From assembly GCA_023333565.1 (NCBI GenBank), contig JAJKFH010002633.1, forward strand, positions 124,001 through 188,000: a DNA stretch of 64,000 bases. The letters run 5' to 3'. The stretch is from Puffinus mauretanicus (taxonomy: Eukaryota; Chordata; Aves; Procellariiformes; Procellariidae). Shown piece after piece: positions 13,301 through 26,800 of the stretch (positions are counted from its first letter, which is position 1; every line of letters begins with the position of its first letter). Below the pieces are notes generated by a model. That model made no database searches. It saw nothing but the letters and a program-made list of their open reading frames with translations, and had not been told where the DNA came from. The position numbers and the translations under genes were made by a program.

Positions 13301-13499
13301 AGTGAAAATTAACATGAAAGTCTTCATGTTTAATTCTTATTTATCTAGTGAAAAGCAATACCATTCAGAGCAAAATCTGTTAATGTGCAGCATGAGGAAA
13401 GGAATGGAAGAGATGTATTTGATGAATCAAGTTTGTTAATCATATTTGTTTGTAATCAAGTTTGTTAGCTGTGACATAATTGTGCTTAAAAATAACATG

Positions 13500-14060
13500 A
13501 GCACCACTGATTGAGGCTTCACATTAATCACATAGACAATACATAGTTTATTCCACATTAGAAAAGGTAAAATCACCACGTCACATTTTCCAGCTCGAAA
13601 TCAAATGTCCATGGGAGCTACCCAGAGCCTATATCAATATTTAACTTATTTAAAAGTCCCCGATACATACATTCTTTCAATATTATTTTAATGCATGCAT
13701 TTTAGTGTAAGTGGTTAGGCTCATATGCTAAATCAACAGTTTGCCGCCTCAAGGGCCTCATTGGAAACTCACCAAGTGCCTGACGGCTGTGTCTAATTTG
13801 CATATACATTTACATGAATGTACATCCTGTTGTGTTTGAAATATTACAGATCCAACATTACTTCCTTTGCATGCTCATTTTAGAAGCTTTTCAATGAAAA
13901 TTTCTCTTCAGATGCACTGATGGCTGTTAGCTCTCCCTATTAACAACCCTATTAGGATGATGGGGTACGCTCTCCTCTTGTTTAATAAAATCCTGTACAG
14001 TCATGGAAGCAGATTACAAATAAAGTCAGCAAATGTTTTTCTTTCCCTGTGTGGTATCTT
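13500..14060. promoter_or_regulatory. Candidate conserved non-coding / enhancer-like block
   Basis: This non-repetitive stretch is dense in homeodomain- and POU-like words: 'gtctaatttgcatatac' (octamer-like), 'aatgcatgcatttta', 'ttgcatgctcatttt', and TAAT cores. It contains no open frame of note and no recognisable repeat. The composition resembles deeply conserved non-coding elements near neural genes, but conservation cannot be judged from one genome, so this is a guess to be tested. Confidence 0.25.
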
Positions 14061-16140
14061 TAATGAGCAATATTCTCAGCTCTTCCAACTTGGCGTTGTT
14101 CTTGCTTCTGTACAGCTGTGTTAATTTGCACCTATTGAAGATCTAACCATAGCTGTAGGCCCAGGGGAAGGTGACATGACCTGAGACCTAGGACTATGCA
14201 ATGACCCTAATCCATACGACTGACCTCTTTTCTTTGCTGATTGATGGGTGGTGTAAACAAGACGTGAAGGTCACCAGTTACTGTGGCATCTACCGTGATT
14301 CTGGCAACATGTCCTGTCATTGCCCACTGGCAGAATGACCTTGGTGTCGTGTCACTGAGATCATGCATCCATACACTTAACAACTAATTAGGAGACTTTT
14401 TTCAATGGTGGGTAGATGGGAGAGGGCTGTGCATAGTACATCTAGATTTCATTCTGCTTTCTAAGTCTAACGCAGTTGGGAGACAGCAGTATACTCCTGC
14501 TCAAAGGACCCCGATTCCTGTTCGCTAGAAGCCGTAATTCCACTGCTGTCACTAATGAACTTCTGCACTAAGTCCAAACAACTGTGCAGAACACATAAGA
14601 AATACATTGATCACACGGTAAATTAAATATTATTGAATACTCTCAGTGCGTTCCGTAAAAGGATAAACACAGTTATGCTAGACAAGTGTAACATTGCTGG
14701 TTAGTAAAGTGAGGCTGTTACAGAAGCTGCCGTTTGGAGGATATCTTCTTCCATTCCAGAATACATTTTCTTTCAAGGCAGCTGGGGCAGGTGAATACAG
14801 TGTAGGTGTTATCTTAGGGTCCAAACAGCTGTGGGACAGCCACAGTGCAACAAAAGAACAGGAGGGAACAGAAGAACAGATGCATAAATTGAATTTTCCA
14901 CCAGCTATTTACAGCCAGATTACAGCCCATTTATTCCATCTGAGTGAGAAAGAATAAACATCCTTGAGAATGTGCCCTCTAATTTCAATTAAATTTTATT
15001 GTGCAATTTGCTTTTTCATTCCCCCAAAACACTTTTTTTTGCTATGAGAGATTTAAGCACTTTTGTTGTCTCTGAAAACTTTAGATTACAAATAGTTTAT
15101 AAGAACAGGGCTCTATTGTGATGGTAAATATATCTGATTATCTATAATTAACCCATAAATGACTCATGGTGGGCTGTTAGAGAGGAAACTTAAGTGTAAT
15201 GAAATTAGTTCTCACTCAAAACTCAGACTGAAATCCAGACCATTTTTTATTTCTTTGTTTTGTCTGAAAAAGCTTCCTTGCTTCATTTTTTTTCTTTCAT
15301 ACCTCATACTTGAATGTGTTTTTCTGTGGATTCAAGTAATTGCTGTAATCAAAAGTAGAAATGCTGAAATACTATAAAGCCTTGTGTTTTTGTCAGATTT
15401 TTGGCAAATTCTAAATGTAGATAGTTTTCACAGCTTTGTATAAACAGCCAAATTTTTGAAGCTTTTGAAATCCAAATCTTGAATCCTTCTTGCCCTCACT
15501 TTCCCCATTCAGTTTGTGGACAGCATTTAAGACTGTATAGCTGAGAAACCTTGTAAATGACCAAAACTAGGGAAGCTCAAAAAATTGTGCCCAGCAAGAG
15601 CTTTAAGTTGTAAAATCACTGTTAGAAACATTGGCTGGAAAGACCTGTAATATTAGGTATTTGTTGACTCCATTGAATACATTGAATAGTAAATATAAGT
15701 TTAATTAAACAAACCTAGGAAACTAAAAGCCAGAAATGATTCTCCCTTTTCAAAAATTTGTGGCTTCCCCATTGTGTAGGTATGGTGACATTACTTAAGC
15801 ACGTCAAGGAAAAGTCACTGTACAGATTTTCAAGGACAAGTATTGTTCAGGTCCATTATGAAATTCCAAGTTCTCCATTACCATGAGAGATCAGACTGCC
15901 TTCATACAAGACCAAAGCTTGAAATTTTTCAAAGGGGGAGTTAAAAATTAGCTTTTCAGGAAATACATAGAAATTGTGCTCCCAAATCTTTGTCTGGATG
16001 TGGTAAACTCCCATGAAATTTTTTTTGAGAATGAAATACTTTTGCAGGTTACTTTGAAAATCTCACTCATTATTAAAAGCTTCAAAAAATCAGCTTGCTA
16101 TTTATATGGCTAGGTACGGATTTTTAAATTTAAATTTGGG

Positions 16141-16162
16141 TCATTATCTAGTCATTATCTAG
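16141..16162. repeat. 11-bp perfect tandem duplication
   Basis: 'tcattatctag' occurs twice in a row, at 16141-16151 and 16152-16162. Confidence 0.9.
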
Positions 16163-16861
16163 TCTTACCAGAGGAAGTGGGACCTGCAGTTAGGCATCTA
16201 GCTAGGCATTTTAGGCATCACCTACCTTTCAGTAATCTGAATTTAACTGTGGATTTGGATAGGCATGTTTAGACAGCTGGAATCAAAATGCTGACATTCT
16301 GGTCTTTGATCCTGGCTAAACCATACCACAAAGGCACAGAGGCCATGTGTTAGTACATGGTGCTAACATCAACAAAACGTGAAACACAGGACATGACCTG
16401 AAAGCCGTACCGCGATGCTGTGCCCAGACAAATACAATGTGTTTCTCAACAGGGTTTATTTGCTCAGGAGCAGCCCTGGACTTCCACAGCTATACCCCTT
16501 CTTTTTCTGAAGCTAGACCAATCTCAGGGAGTTAAGATGTCTCTGTACCATGTTCTACTGCACAGCAGAGGATTTGTGTTTGTCTCATTGTAAAATTGAA
16601 ATACATGAGGTTTTATGCATTTATGACTGGAAGCTGTTGGAGTTCAAATTCATTATAGGTATATCGAAATCTTGTGACCACTATGTGTGGACCATTAACT
16701 AATTTTAAGAATACACCAAGTGTAAAGGTTAGGGATTTATTTCCATATCTTATTCAAGAATTTAAGGTGATAATATTAAAAACAACCTTAATTCATTTGG
16801 ACAGCCGAGTTTTAATTAAATTGAAACTCCAGGGCTGCTTTCCCTGAAAAGCAATGTAGAG

Positions 16862-16915
16862 GTCAGCTCTTCAGCTGGTGTAAACCAGCACAATTCCTTT
16901 GAGAATCTGGCCCTC
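16862..16915. repeat. Fragment of the old sauropsid repeat with a 'ctggtgtaaa' block
   Basis: The order 'cagctggtgtaaaccagc', 'attcctttga', 'gaatctggccct' is the same as in the fragments near 20785 and 19491. The family name is not known to me. Confidence 0.45.
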
Positions 16916-19490
16916 ACTATTTCAGAGAGTGAGAGAAAAGGGGAAAAAAAAGGACCAGCAAGTTAATGCAATAACATGTTTTACTAAACACTCTCAGAAT
17001 GCATACTCAGCAACATAATTGACACAATACATCACAGCAGCTGCAGCATGACACTCGTAAAAGGATGTGTTTTAGCAGCCTCTAATACAGACTACACTGT
17101 CTCATTATATTTTCAGCAATGTGCATGGAGGAGTAATGAGTGCAAGAAGTTATAACGTTGCCAGCTAGTTGGTAACACAGCATGAAATGCTTTCAAAGCA
17201 ACAAAATAGCACATAATAGAGATGCTAGGATACGCATTTTGCAAAGACTTTAGATAACTATTCTTCACTTTTTTTTAAAAAAAAACAACCACAAAACAAC
17301 AACAAAAAAGGATAGACCATACAACATGATAGACCATAACAAATTGAAGGACTTTGTTATATCAGTTATGTAGTCTAGTCAAGAGAGAAGAGTAAAAAAA
17401 ACTCCAAGAAAATAAAGACTGCCAAACTCTAAGCAGGTTATAAATATACATATGTAAACAAGAGACCTTAACAGCACTCACAGAACACTTGCCATCACAG
17501 TTGTCAAAAACCTATAAACAATTCATGCTACAGTTCCTTAAATGTTTCCTATTCTTTTTTTTTTTTCCTTAAAAGTGAAACTAAAGTAAATAAACTCAGA
17601 AAACAGAGAAGGTTTTTAATATCGAGAGATCCACAATGAACATGTTGAACAATGCAGTTAGAGCAGAGCATTCCAGCACTAATTTGGAAGCTCTCAGATG
17701 TGTATGGATTTTAATTTGGTCTTTATTCTGGCTGTGCAGTGGTTTGTGTATGAGTTGAGAAATTTACTTCAGCACTTTCAATGTCCCCCACTCTCCACTT
17801 GACAGCTATGGCCTGTCAGCAGGTCAGAAAATGTCAAGCAAGGACTATAAAATTCACAGAACATTTCTTTACCTCTGAACCCTAAGAAATATGAGATAGC
17901 ATGTATCAACAACATGTATGAACACAAAGGTCAGATTAGGAAGAATATCTCAGGGTAATAGAGACTCGGAAGAAATAAGCTTAGAGAATAATATTGAGCT
18001 GTTGAAAGCTTTCAGTGTTCATATTATTTTTCCTATAGAATTTATACCCATAATACATTTTCACGTTTTGCTGTTATAGATTATGGTTCAAACTGCAATC
18101 ATGTTTTCCAATCTATTAATTTCATGGTACCAAACACCCCTGAAAGTATCCTTCGTGTGAGACTCCTTTAGAGATAACTGATTCTGAGTTACATCATTGC
18201 TGTCTTCTGCAGCTCACCATTATTTCTACCTGTAGGGCTTCACACAGTACTTCAGCAGGATTTACCTTTCTGACAGCAAAACTATAATGTAATCTTTAAC
18301 GAGATAATGCTTATAATACCGACATATGCTGTGGCAGAACCTGGGTTTAAGAAAGGTTTCATTATTCATCTGGGAGACTTTCTGTAGTATCGAGTGATTA
18401 CTATAGTGTTTTCAGCTCTTTAATGTCTGAATCAAGTATCCAAAATAAAAAATATTTCTAATTTTGCATCGTGAGATTCTCACCTTATACAATGAATAAA
18501 CTGCACTGAAGTCAAAGAAGTTTCTTCGCATGCATATTGATATGATTGAGATCAGGGTTTTCTCCATTCAACCTCAACCACCATCCTCCTAATTTATCAA
18601 ATTATTATTCATTATCTCTCTGTAGATTACCCAAATTAACCCTCTAATTCCCAAGGAATACTTAATACATTTCATGATCTTTGGAGTATCTGCAGTATTC
18701 TTCCTTTGATTTTTGTTAAAAGTATTTTTTTTTTAAAGTAGAAAAAAAAAATCATAAAAGAACTGTAGTGTCACAGTTATACTAGTTCATAATGTTCCAA
18801 CAGTTGTAATATTTCCACTAAATAGAGGATATCGGTACACAGTCTCCTACCTAGTATGTAGATTTATAAGGAAATACAATCATATCTTCTCCAGGAGTAC
18901 CTAGAGCCTTGAAAATGAAAAAAACATTCCATGTTTTTCCTTCAACTTTTCATGAAATCCTCAATGTGTAAAAATAAGTGATGTTGCAGATAATAGAAAA
19001 AATGGTTTGAAGAGGACCATTACAATATTTTTTCTGTCATATTTTAGTCTATTTAAGTAAACTTTATTCTTACCCTGGTTCTCTGTTTGAAATATGACAT
19101 TCACAGCAATACTGAGCCATGCATATAATTGTAAGAAATAGATACCCTATGTTCCTTTAAGCATAGCAATTTATATACTCGGTTAAAGTATAATGATAAA
19201 GTGTGTGGGTCTGCTTTTCTTTTTTTTTTTTAGGATATGCAAGAGGACCGAAGCATTATGATTTTAATCTATGTTTGAAAAATTTCATTTGGTCCTAAAG
19301 ACCAATCTATTAAAAATAATCCTGTAGGAAGGAGTTGGTATAGTGCACAAACAGAAGGGTAAAGTATCCTACTGTTTTTTCTTGAGCTAAAAGACAAAGG
19401 CATTTCACTTGTTAATCTTCACAACATCAGGAGATTACAATGCTAAAAAAACAATAAGGAAAGTTACTTAAGATAATTGAATCAAGTTTA

Positions 19491-19533
19491 TCAGCAACTT
19501 TGATGTTGGTTTACGCTGGGCAGGATCTGTCCT
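19491..19533. repeat. Fragment of the old sauropsid repeat
   Basis: 'gttggtttacgctgggcagg' followed by 'atctgtcc' parallels 'gttgatttacactggggagg' plus 'atctggtc' at 20818-20843. Confidence 0.4.
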
Positions 19534-20784
19534 TCCTTGATGCAAATGTAGAAAGCTGCCAAGTCCCTAGTGTATGATATAAAGAGTTATATACTACTAT
19601 CACAGTGTAATAGCTTAGAAAGAATTGTGCACTACATACAAGCTAAACATTCCAATAAGTAAAAAGGCATGAACAAAATATGCAGGGACATATATGAATT
19701 GCATGCAAACATTTACATGTGTAAGACCTGTAACTTGTTGCAGCATACATGCACAGCCTTTATCATAACAGGGCAGCCCTCCCATCTCTCTCCAATCATC
19801 ACACCTCTCTCCTCTGTCTCTCTCCGTTGCCTCTCTTATATCTTCCTTCCGGCAACGATCACATGCTCACAATTCCCTTCACCTGTTTCTGTTCTTGAAT
19901 CAGCTGGTACTCATTAGGCCACCTCTTAATTCTTCTCCACAGTAACTCAAAAAGCAAGTCGTGTCAAAGGGTTTTTCACCTACCATATCTTGAAATGAGC
20001 TGGATACTTAGATATCTCTAGAAATTTTCTAAATTACATGGTAGTCTATAAGGAAACAAATCGAAACCTGCAGGTAGGAGAGTTCCTTTCAATTCCGAGC
20101 AGAACAAAGTCCTTCCACTTCCATGGGACTCCACAGTACTGATAATAAGCGCTACTCTCTTTTCATTTGTTTCCTCCTTTTTCTTCTGAACTTCTCTCTT
20201 TCCCTAGATTCTCATGCTCATAGGAACTCTAGCTCTCTCTTTTTCTATTTTTTGGTTGAAGAAATGCACGTGCCTTTATGATACATTGTTCTTTACCCTA
20301 GGTGTTGTCTCATTTATGTCAGCTGCAGAAGGAAATTAATAAAACAAGCCCTTGGACAAGTTTCTATATTGTAAACCTTTTTTCGCAAAAATTGTATCAA
20401 TGCAAGTTCCGTAATAGGACACATTCATGTATGGCTTAATGAACAGACCTTGATACTTGATAGGTCTTTCTATTCCCACGAATCAAGATGATTTGAATGA
20501 TTTTCCAACTAGGCACAGCAGTCTGTCTGGATAACATTGCCCCTGGAGCCTAATTCTAAGAGCAGTCTTCTGTACATTAAAAAATCTCTTTTTGCCTAGT
20601 TAATAAAATAAGAATATCGAGAATCACTCTGTTATTAGCCAAAACTTTCCAAAGAGCAGTCAGTTTGTTCATTCATGAATCTTTATAGGTGGTGAATGAG
20701 TTAAGGTTTAACAGCAGAGTTTGACGAAACATGCTCAATGTGCCACAGGTATTTTCACCTGTCAAAAACATGGAAGCCCCCATG

Positions 20785-20843
20785 GTGCAAATCCACAATG
20801 TTCCACTAAATTCAATGTTGATTTACACTGGGGAGGATCTGGT
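20785..20843. repeat. Fragment of the old sauropsid repeat, best-preserved copy here
   Basis: In order it shows 'ggtgcaaatccacaatg', 'ttccactaaattcaatg', 'ttgatttacactgggga' and 'ggatctggtc'. The flanks are near-inverted (gtgcaaatc against gatttacac), so the element may be palindromic and MITE-like. Confidence 0.5.
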
Positions 20844-23800
20844 CTTTCTTGAAAATATAGGATCTTGATATGTCTATAGGAATTTTCCATCCAGCTGTAA
20901 TTCCTGCCTCTCAAGATGGCTTTTTTGTTTGCATTCTTTGTGTTTCAATTTTGTAATGGTCTTTATTACTGTAAATTTACAGAAATATGTGAGTACCATT
21001 TGATAGCTTGCAGTTATGAGTATTTTTATTATTTAATCAAACTCAGCAAACTTATCAATCCAGTTTTAGTTTTGTTCTTCTAAGTAAAACATTGAACTCT
21101 GATTTGAAGTTTCCACCTCTTGATATGACATGCAATTTTGGACAGAGAGATACTCTTTCTTTTCTTCTCGATCACTTTTTGTGTGTTCATTAAAACTTTA
21201 ATGATATAATAAAAATGTAGTTTGGTACCTACACCTTCCCCGTTCTCATTCACTAAAGGCAGTTTCTACAATCTTCAGACTTTTGACTGTTTGACATTAA
21301 AAGTTTCTATATTTAAGGGTGAGTATAACCAAAACCATCTCCGTCCTTATGCTACAGAGTTATTCACTTGACTTGTGCATATTTGATAGGAATTAAGTGT
21401 AAAACAAATGGTCTTTTTTCCATTGATTTTGACAAAACAAACCTGAAAGATCAGACCGTATAGAGAACACAACTACCAACTCTCATTTCCAATAAATTTT
21501 GACTGAAATGAGTAACTTGGGTTCAGTCCTCCTTTCCAATCTGTAACAGAAAGGCAATAGACTTATCTGGAATACAACTGGTCTCAGAGGGAATAAAAAG
21601 CAGAATTTATTCTGTTTTGGTAGAAGTGTTATGGTTTATTTTTAACCAAACATTTTTCCTTCAGATGGTTCTTCACTTGCAGATTTGTTTCTTTCCTCTT
21701 GCCTTGCCTTTCCCAATAATTTTTTTAATCTAGAATAGTGCTCACACTATCACAGCAGCAAGTTTTCTGTAAAAATTGCTACATAAAAAGTCATTTTATA
21801 TACATATAATTAATTATTAAAATAATTGTTTGGTTCATAGTAGAGAGTTCTAGGTAGAACTGTATGAATATTTGTATCTTAATCAAAAATATCCTCAGGT
21901 TTGGTGTATTTACCATCACCCTGGGCTTGCGGTAAGTTGACCTAATGTAGAAAGCTAATATCCCAAATAAACTGCCTCCTTTCCCAGTCACTCTTCCCTG
22001 ATGCTTCCTCAATTACTTCTGTCTGAAACCAGCCTGTAAACCTTGATGGTTCTGCATTCCAGACTAGCAGCTGGAATAGAAATAGGGATACTGGGATACC
22101 TTTTTTGCTGTGAGTAATTTCCATATGAAGATTAAGCATGGTAAATGAGGACCAATTTTATTCCTTTCTGACCACTGGGGTTTAAACTATTGTACACAAG
22201 CCCTGAAATGTTTCCTTAACACTCAGCACTACAGTGGATTCAGAAGTAGTCTGGATGACGGTGAGCCAAAACACTGCTAAGATTTCCTACATCTTGCGAG
22301 AATCTCACAGGTCAAGTCCTCAGAACTGCTTGGATGATATAAAAGCCGTGGCTCATTTATCAAAATAAGCACCCAGCATTCCTGAGTCTTGCAATGAGTT
22401 CCTGAGTGCTTACATTAGCTTTGATTATGAGCATTGCTCCTTTAACTCACTTAAATGATTTAGAAAACATCAGCAAATGTGTATGCTTCAGAATAGATTC
22501 AACGCTAAGCCCTTTGTGGTTTACTATTCTCTAGCTAATTTGGTATTGGTCCTTGATTGGAGTTTCAAGTGCAATTGCAGATAAATATTTGAAGATGCTT
22601 TTTCCTACCGCATAATATTTAGCAAGCAACATATACATTTAGTTTAAAAGGTAAGTGCCAGAGATTTGATTTCTGAATCCTAAGTGTGTTATAATTTATA
22701 CAGTGAACAAGTTTGCCACTCCTATTGGCCTACTTTGAGTAAGAATCATATAAACTCTAGCCATGTACTATGATTGATACATATATTTACTGCAGCAAAA
22801 TTTGGAATCAGATTCCGGTCTCAGATGTTCTTTCTGTGTCTTTTCCATATGAAATGAAGTTTAGAGCTTCAGTATAAAGTTGCTTTTCTTTTCTAAAACA
22901 AATTTAGCCAAGTGTTTCCCTTTAGTTTGATCATCTGATAGGGATTTAATGATTAAATTATAGATCAATTGTAATTGTTAACTCTGTAGGTAGGCCTTCA
23001 AATACGCAGGAAAACATGTAAAAAACAGTAGCATAAAAATAAGAGTTTTACAAGACTATAAATTGGGAGTTGGTGGTACCAATGAGACAGAAAGGGCAAA
23101 TGTGTTACAATCATTTACCAGAAGGAATAAATGGGCGGGAAGTAATGAGGATACAACCTAAAAATAAATCCCTAAAAACATATATGTGACCTAGGCAGAG
23201 AGCAAGCCAGCAGACATGCACATTATGGACAGTAATGTGATTTCTTTTGAGAGGTTAGAATGACAGCCCCATAAGGGGTAGTTTGACTGGAGTATGGTAA
23301 AATAAAGTGGACATGCAAAATGTCCTGCTGCAGATGTCACAGTAAGTGAGGTGCAGAGTGTTAGGAATTGTAGTGCTACGGACAGCAAAAATAAATCAGG
23401 AGTTTATATGCATTCCTGGGGAGAAAATATAAGGTCTGGAAATAGCTTAAATTATTAAATTTTTAGAGATATTACAGAAGAGAATATTGCAACTAAGTTT
23501 TAGAATTGCACAGAAGTATATAATCATAGGTAGGATCTCCATGGAAAATCTGGTTCTTAATTAACCAGCCCTTATCACATTGATTTTTGAGCTTAAAGAC
23601 TTCAAATCCTTTTTATATTATTTTTAGGTCTTAATGTTAACCTTTAACACTTATTTTTTCTTCAGCACAAGTTATTCTTATTTTTTTTCTTAAAATATAA
23701 TATATATATATAATTGTTAAAACTGACTGCATTAAAGGCAAAATGTTTCCAAATTATCCAAAGATAATTTTTATATTGACCTAGGCTTTCTTTTTCCTGT

Positions 23801-26800
23801 CGCTTCACAAAGAAAGAGCACATTTTAAATTTTTATTCTGATTCAGGACTATATTTTTTTATTCCCAACCTAAGAAAATTATTTTCCATTCAACTGTAGT
23901 ATTATTATGACTATTAATATCTGTGAGTCTTATAAATAGCCAAATCATGCTGTCTTCTTGAAACTAATGGGGACACAGTGAAAAATCCCGGTAGCCTCAG
24001 CATTGCATATTGGAACTAGGCCATGAAGATACAAATCTTATCCCTGATACTCTTGGGATGTCCTTGCATGGGATTTTGCGGTTGGGCTAAATGTAGGTAG
24101 ATGGTCTCCCTTTACAGTATGTGTCCCAACATTTCTTTGGAGCTTTTTGTCCTTTATATAGTAATGAGGAGTTATGTTTGGAAAAGAATGGAGGTTTAGG
24201 AATTGGGCTTTCCTTCAATAAGCTTCTTTGCTTTTGCTTTCTGCAGATACCTTGAGATTTTTATGAACATGAAATATTATTTTAATTTGTATCTGTGCTG
24301 TCCTCTTTGTATCTAATTTTATCTTTTAAACAAAATATATAGATTTCATTTATTGTTTGTTGCTCAGCTGTCTCTTTAGGCAATAAAAACTGTGAAAAAA
24401 TAATATTAGTATTCATTTGAGTAAGATGTGGACAAGCAGAAGTATCTAAATGTAAACTGAAACAAAATACTCAGCTTTTATTACGTTTTTGCTAAGTCTA
24501 TTACTTCTCCATAAGAGAACTTCACTCTCATCTATTCTTCAAGATTAATTAAAAGAGATAACTTGTTCTTTCTGAGAGAATGCCTGTCCTTATTCCCTGT
24601 ATAAGGCTGATGCACCCCTGATTTCTGAAAGTGCAGGAAATAAAGGCTCTGGTACTGCTGCCCTGACTGGTTTGCCAACAGCCTCATTTCCTGCAAACTT
24701 CCCTGTTGCTTTACATAAGTATGCATGGGAACATGGCATCTGACATGCGGTGCATTTAAAATGTCCTTGAAAAGGGAAAATTGTGGTTCCAATGCCAGAA
24801 CTGTCAACGCTGCTGGTGATTTCAGCTGGGGTAAATCCTCACTTTCAATTTCCACAGCCTCAGGAGTGTTGCACAGTCTGCAGAGTCGGCGTTACAGAAC
24901 AGCATAAGGAGTAATCATTTTCTCCTCCCTTCCTGACCCCTATCTCAAGCATCTTTAGAAGTTAGTTCAACCTATATATGTTTCCTGTTAGCTGAGAGCT
25001 GAGGCATTCTTGACAGTCTTGGTTTCTTGTCTAATTTTTCTGTGGCACAGCATAGATTCAAAGACTTGTTTCGATGTTTTTGTGGATTTTCCTGGAATTC
25101 ACAGGTAACAAACTGCTTTCTGAGATAGTGGGGAATAGACTTGAACAGACAGGTGATTGCTCCCTATCAGATGAACCTAAACAGCCTTAAAGAAATCATA
25201 ATATTTTTAAAGAATATAACAACAGAGCAGAATTCAAATAGTTTGAGTTCATTTCCAATTCCTAGAATATTCTGTTTTCCAAGGTATTTTATGCTTTATG
25301 TGGGGATAATACATTTCAAGTTCATTGTTGTTGTAATGCAGCAGTCTAGTGAGAGTGTAGAAACAAAGGAGAGGGAATGGAAGGATTACACTGATCTCTT
25401 GGGAAGCTTTATTCCTGCATTCAGTGAAATTGAAAGTCGTCTCCATGCCCAAAAACTTGAAAGAAGTCCTTATTCCACTTCTGATGAAGTTAATGGAAAT
25501 TTTGCAATTTATTTCATTTGCAGAAAGATCAAGTTTACTCTTTCTGTTCCATCTTACAACAGCAGATGATAGAAAGATATGATGGGAGTGATTCCAGATC
25601 TCCTGAGTTAGTGGACTGTTCAAATTAAAAAGTCAGTCCTATGCTATCAATACTGCTGCCAGAAAATGTGTTGAAAATGTTACATGGTATTGTTTTAGAA
25701 TGCTGGCAATTAAAAAAAAAAACAAAACCAAAGTTAAAAACATTAATCTAACCCTGACATTGTGTGCTGTTGGTTTGTCTATACCTCCTTCAGAAATGTT
25801 GATCTAGCTGGTAGTATGACAAGTGTCAGTGCTTGGAACATTCAGAAGATTTGATTTATTTTAATTACACACTAATTAGTGGGAGTCTTTTAATATGCTC
25901 AATGACACAAGTAGGACAGCAGAGCAGCAACTATTGTGTGGTAAAGGAAAGTGCTGAAAGAAAGGGGCTTTTATGAAAAACTGTTGAGCCTGGAGGGGGG
26001 AAAATATGAAAGTTGGCAGGAGAGCCACTTCTAAATAGAAAGTACATTTAGTTCCTATTCATTTGATCAACTTTTTTTTAGGTGAAATGAGCATTGACTG
26101 CAGAATGTGCAGGGATGACAATGTGTGGGAACATGGGCTGGAAGACAAGTCCTGAAGGTGATGTTGATAGAACAGTTATACAGGAGAATCCTAAAGACTT
26201 CAGGTTTCCCCTCCCTCCATACTTTTGCCCATTGTTCTGTCCACACCAATCTTTCAGAAGAGACCTTCTTCCAGGAGTAGTCATGTATATATGATGAGTT
26301 GGCTCTAAATCATTATTTTAATGTTTAAAATATTAAAGAAGTTTATATGAATATGAATGCAGCTGCCTATTTTGAAGTGACTAGCATTGTCTCATTCTCC
26401 TTTGTGTTGGCTTAGTTATCTTCCTTAGAAGCCAAATACATTTTTAAAGAGTCTTGCTGAAGAGATAGTCCTTTATGCAAGACAGCACACTACCTCTGCA
26501 TGGGCATGTAGTTAGGAATATTAGCCATGTGCATTTAAAAGGATGCACCAGGAACAAAATCTCTGCAGAAATATATTTCCCTTTTATTAGGAAAGCCTTC
26601 TATAGGCTTAATTATCATGGACAAAAAAAGCACACTGTTTCCCAGGGAAATACTACCCACTGATATCACAAGAATTCAGCCCTGCTTGAGTGCTAGGAGG
26701 TATGTTCTCAGTCCACTTATAATCGGGTCGTTATCACCATGGTTATGAGATTACCTGACTGAAAACTGTAGGCATTTGTCTCATTAATGCCAAATGTTAT

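Noticed and set aside
25141..25623. Overlapping 142-aa (+) and 124-aa (-) open frames
   Set aside because: No domain, no signal, low-complexity AT codons; both strands open over the same bases points to composition.
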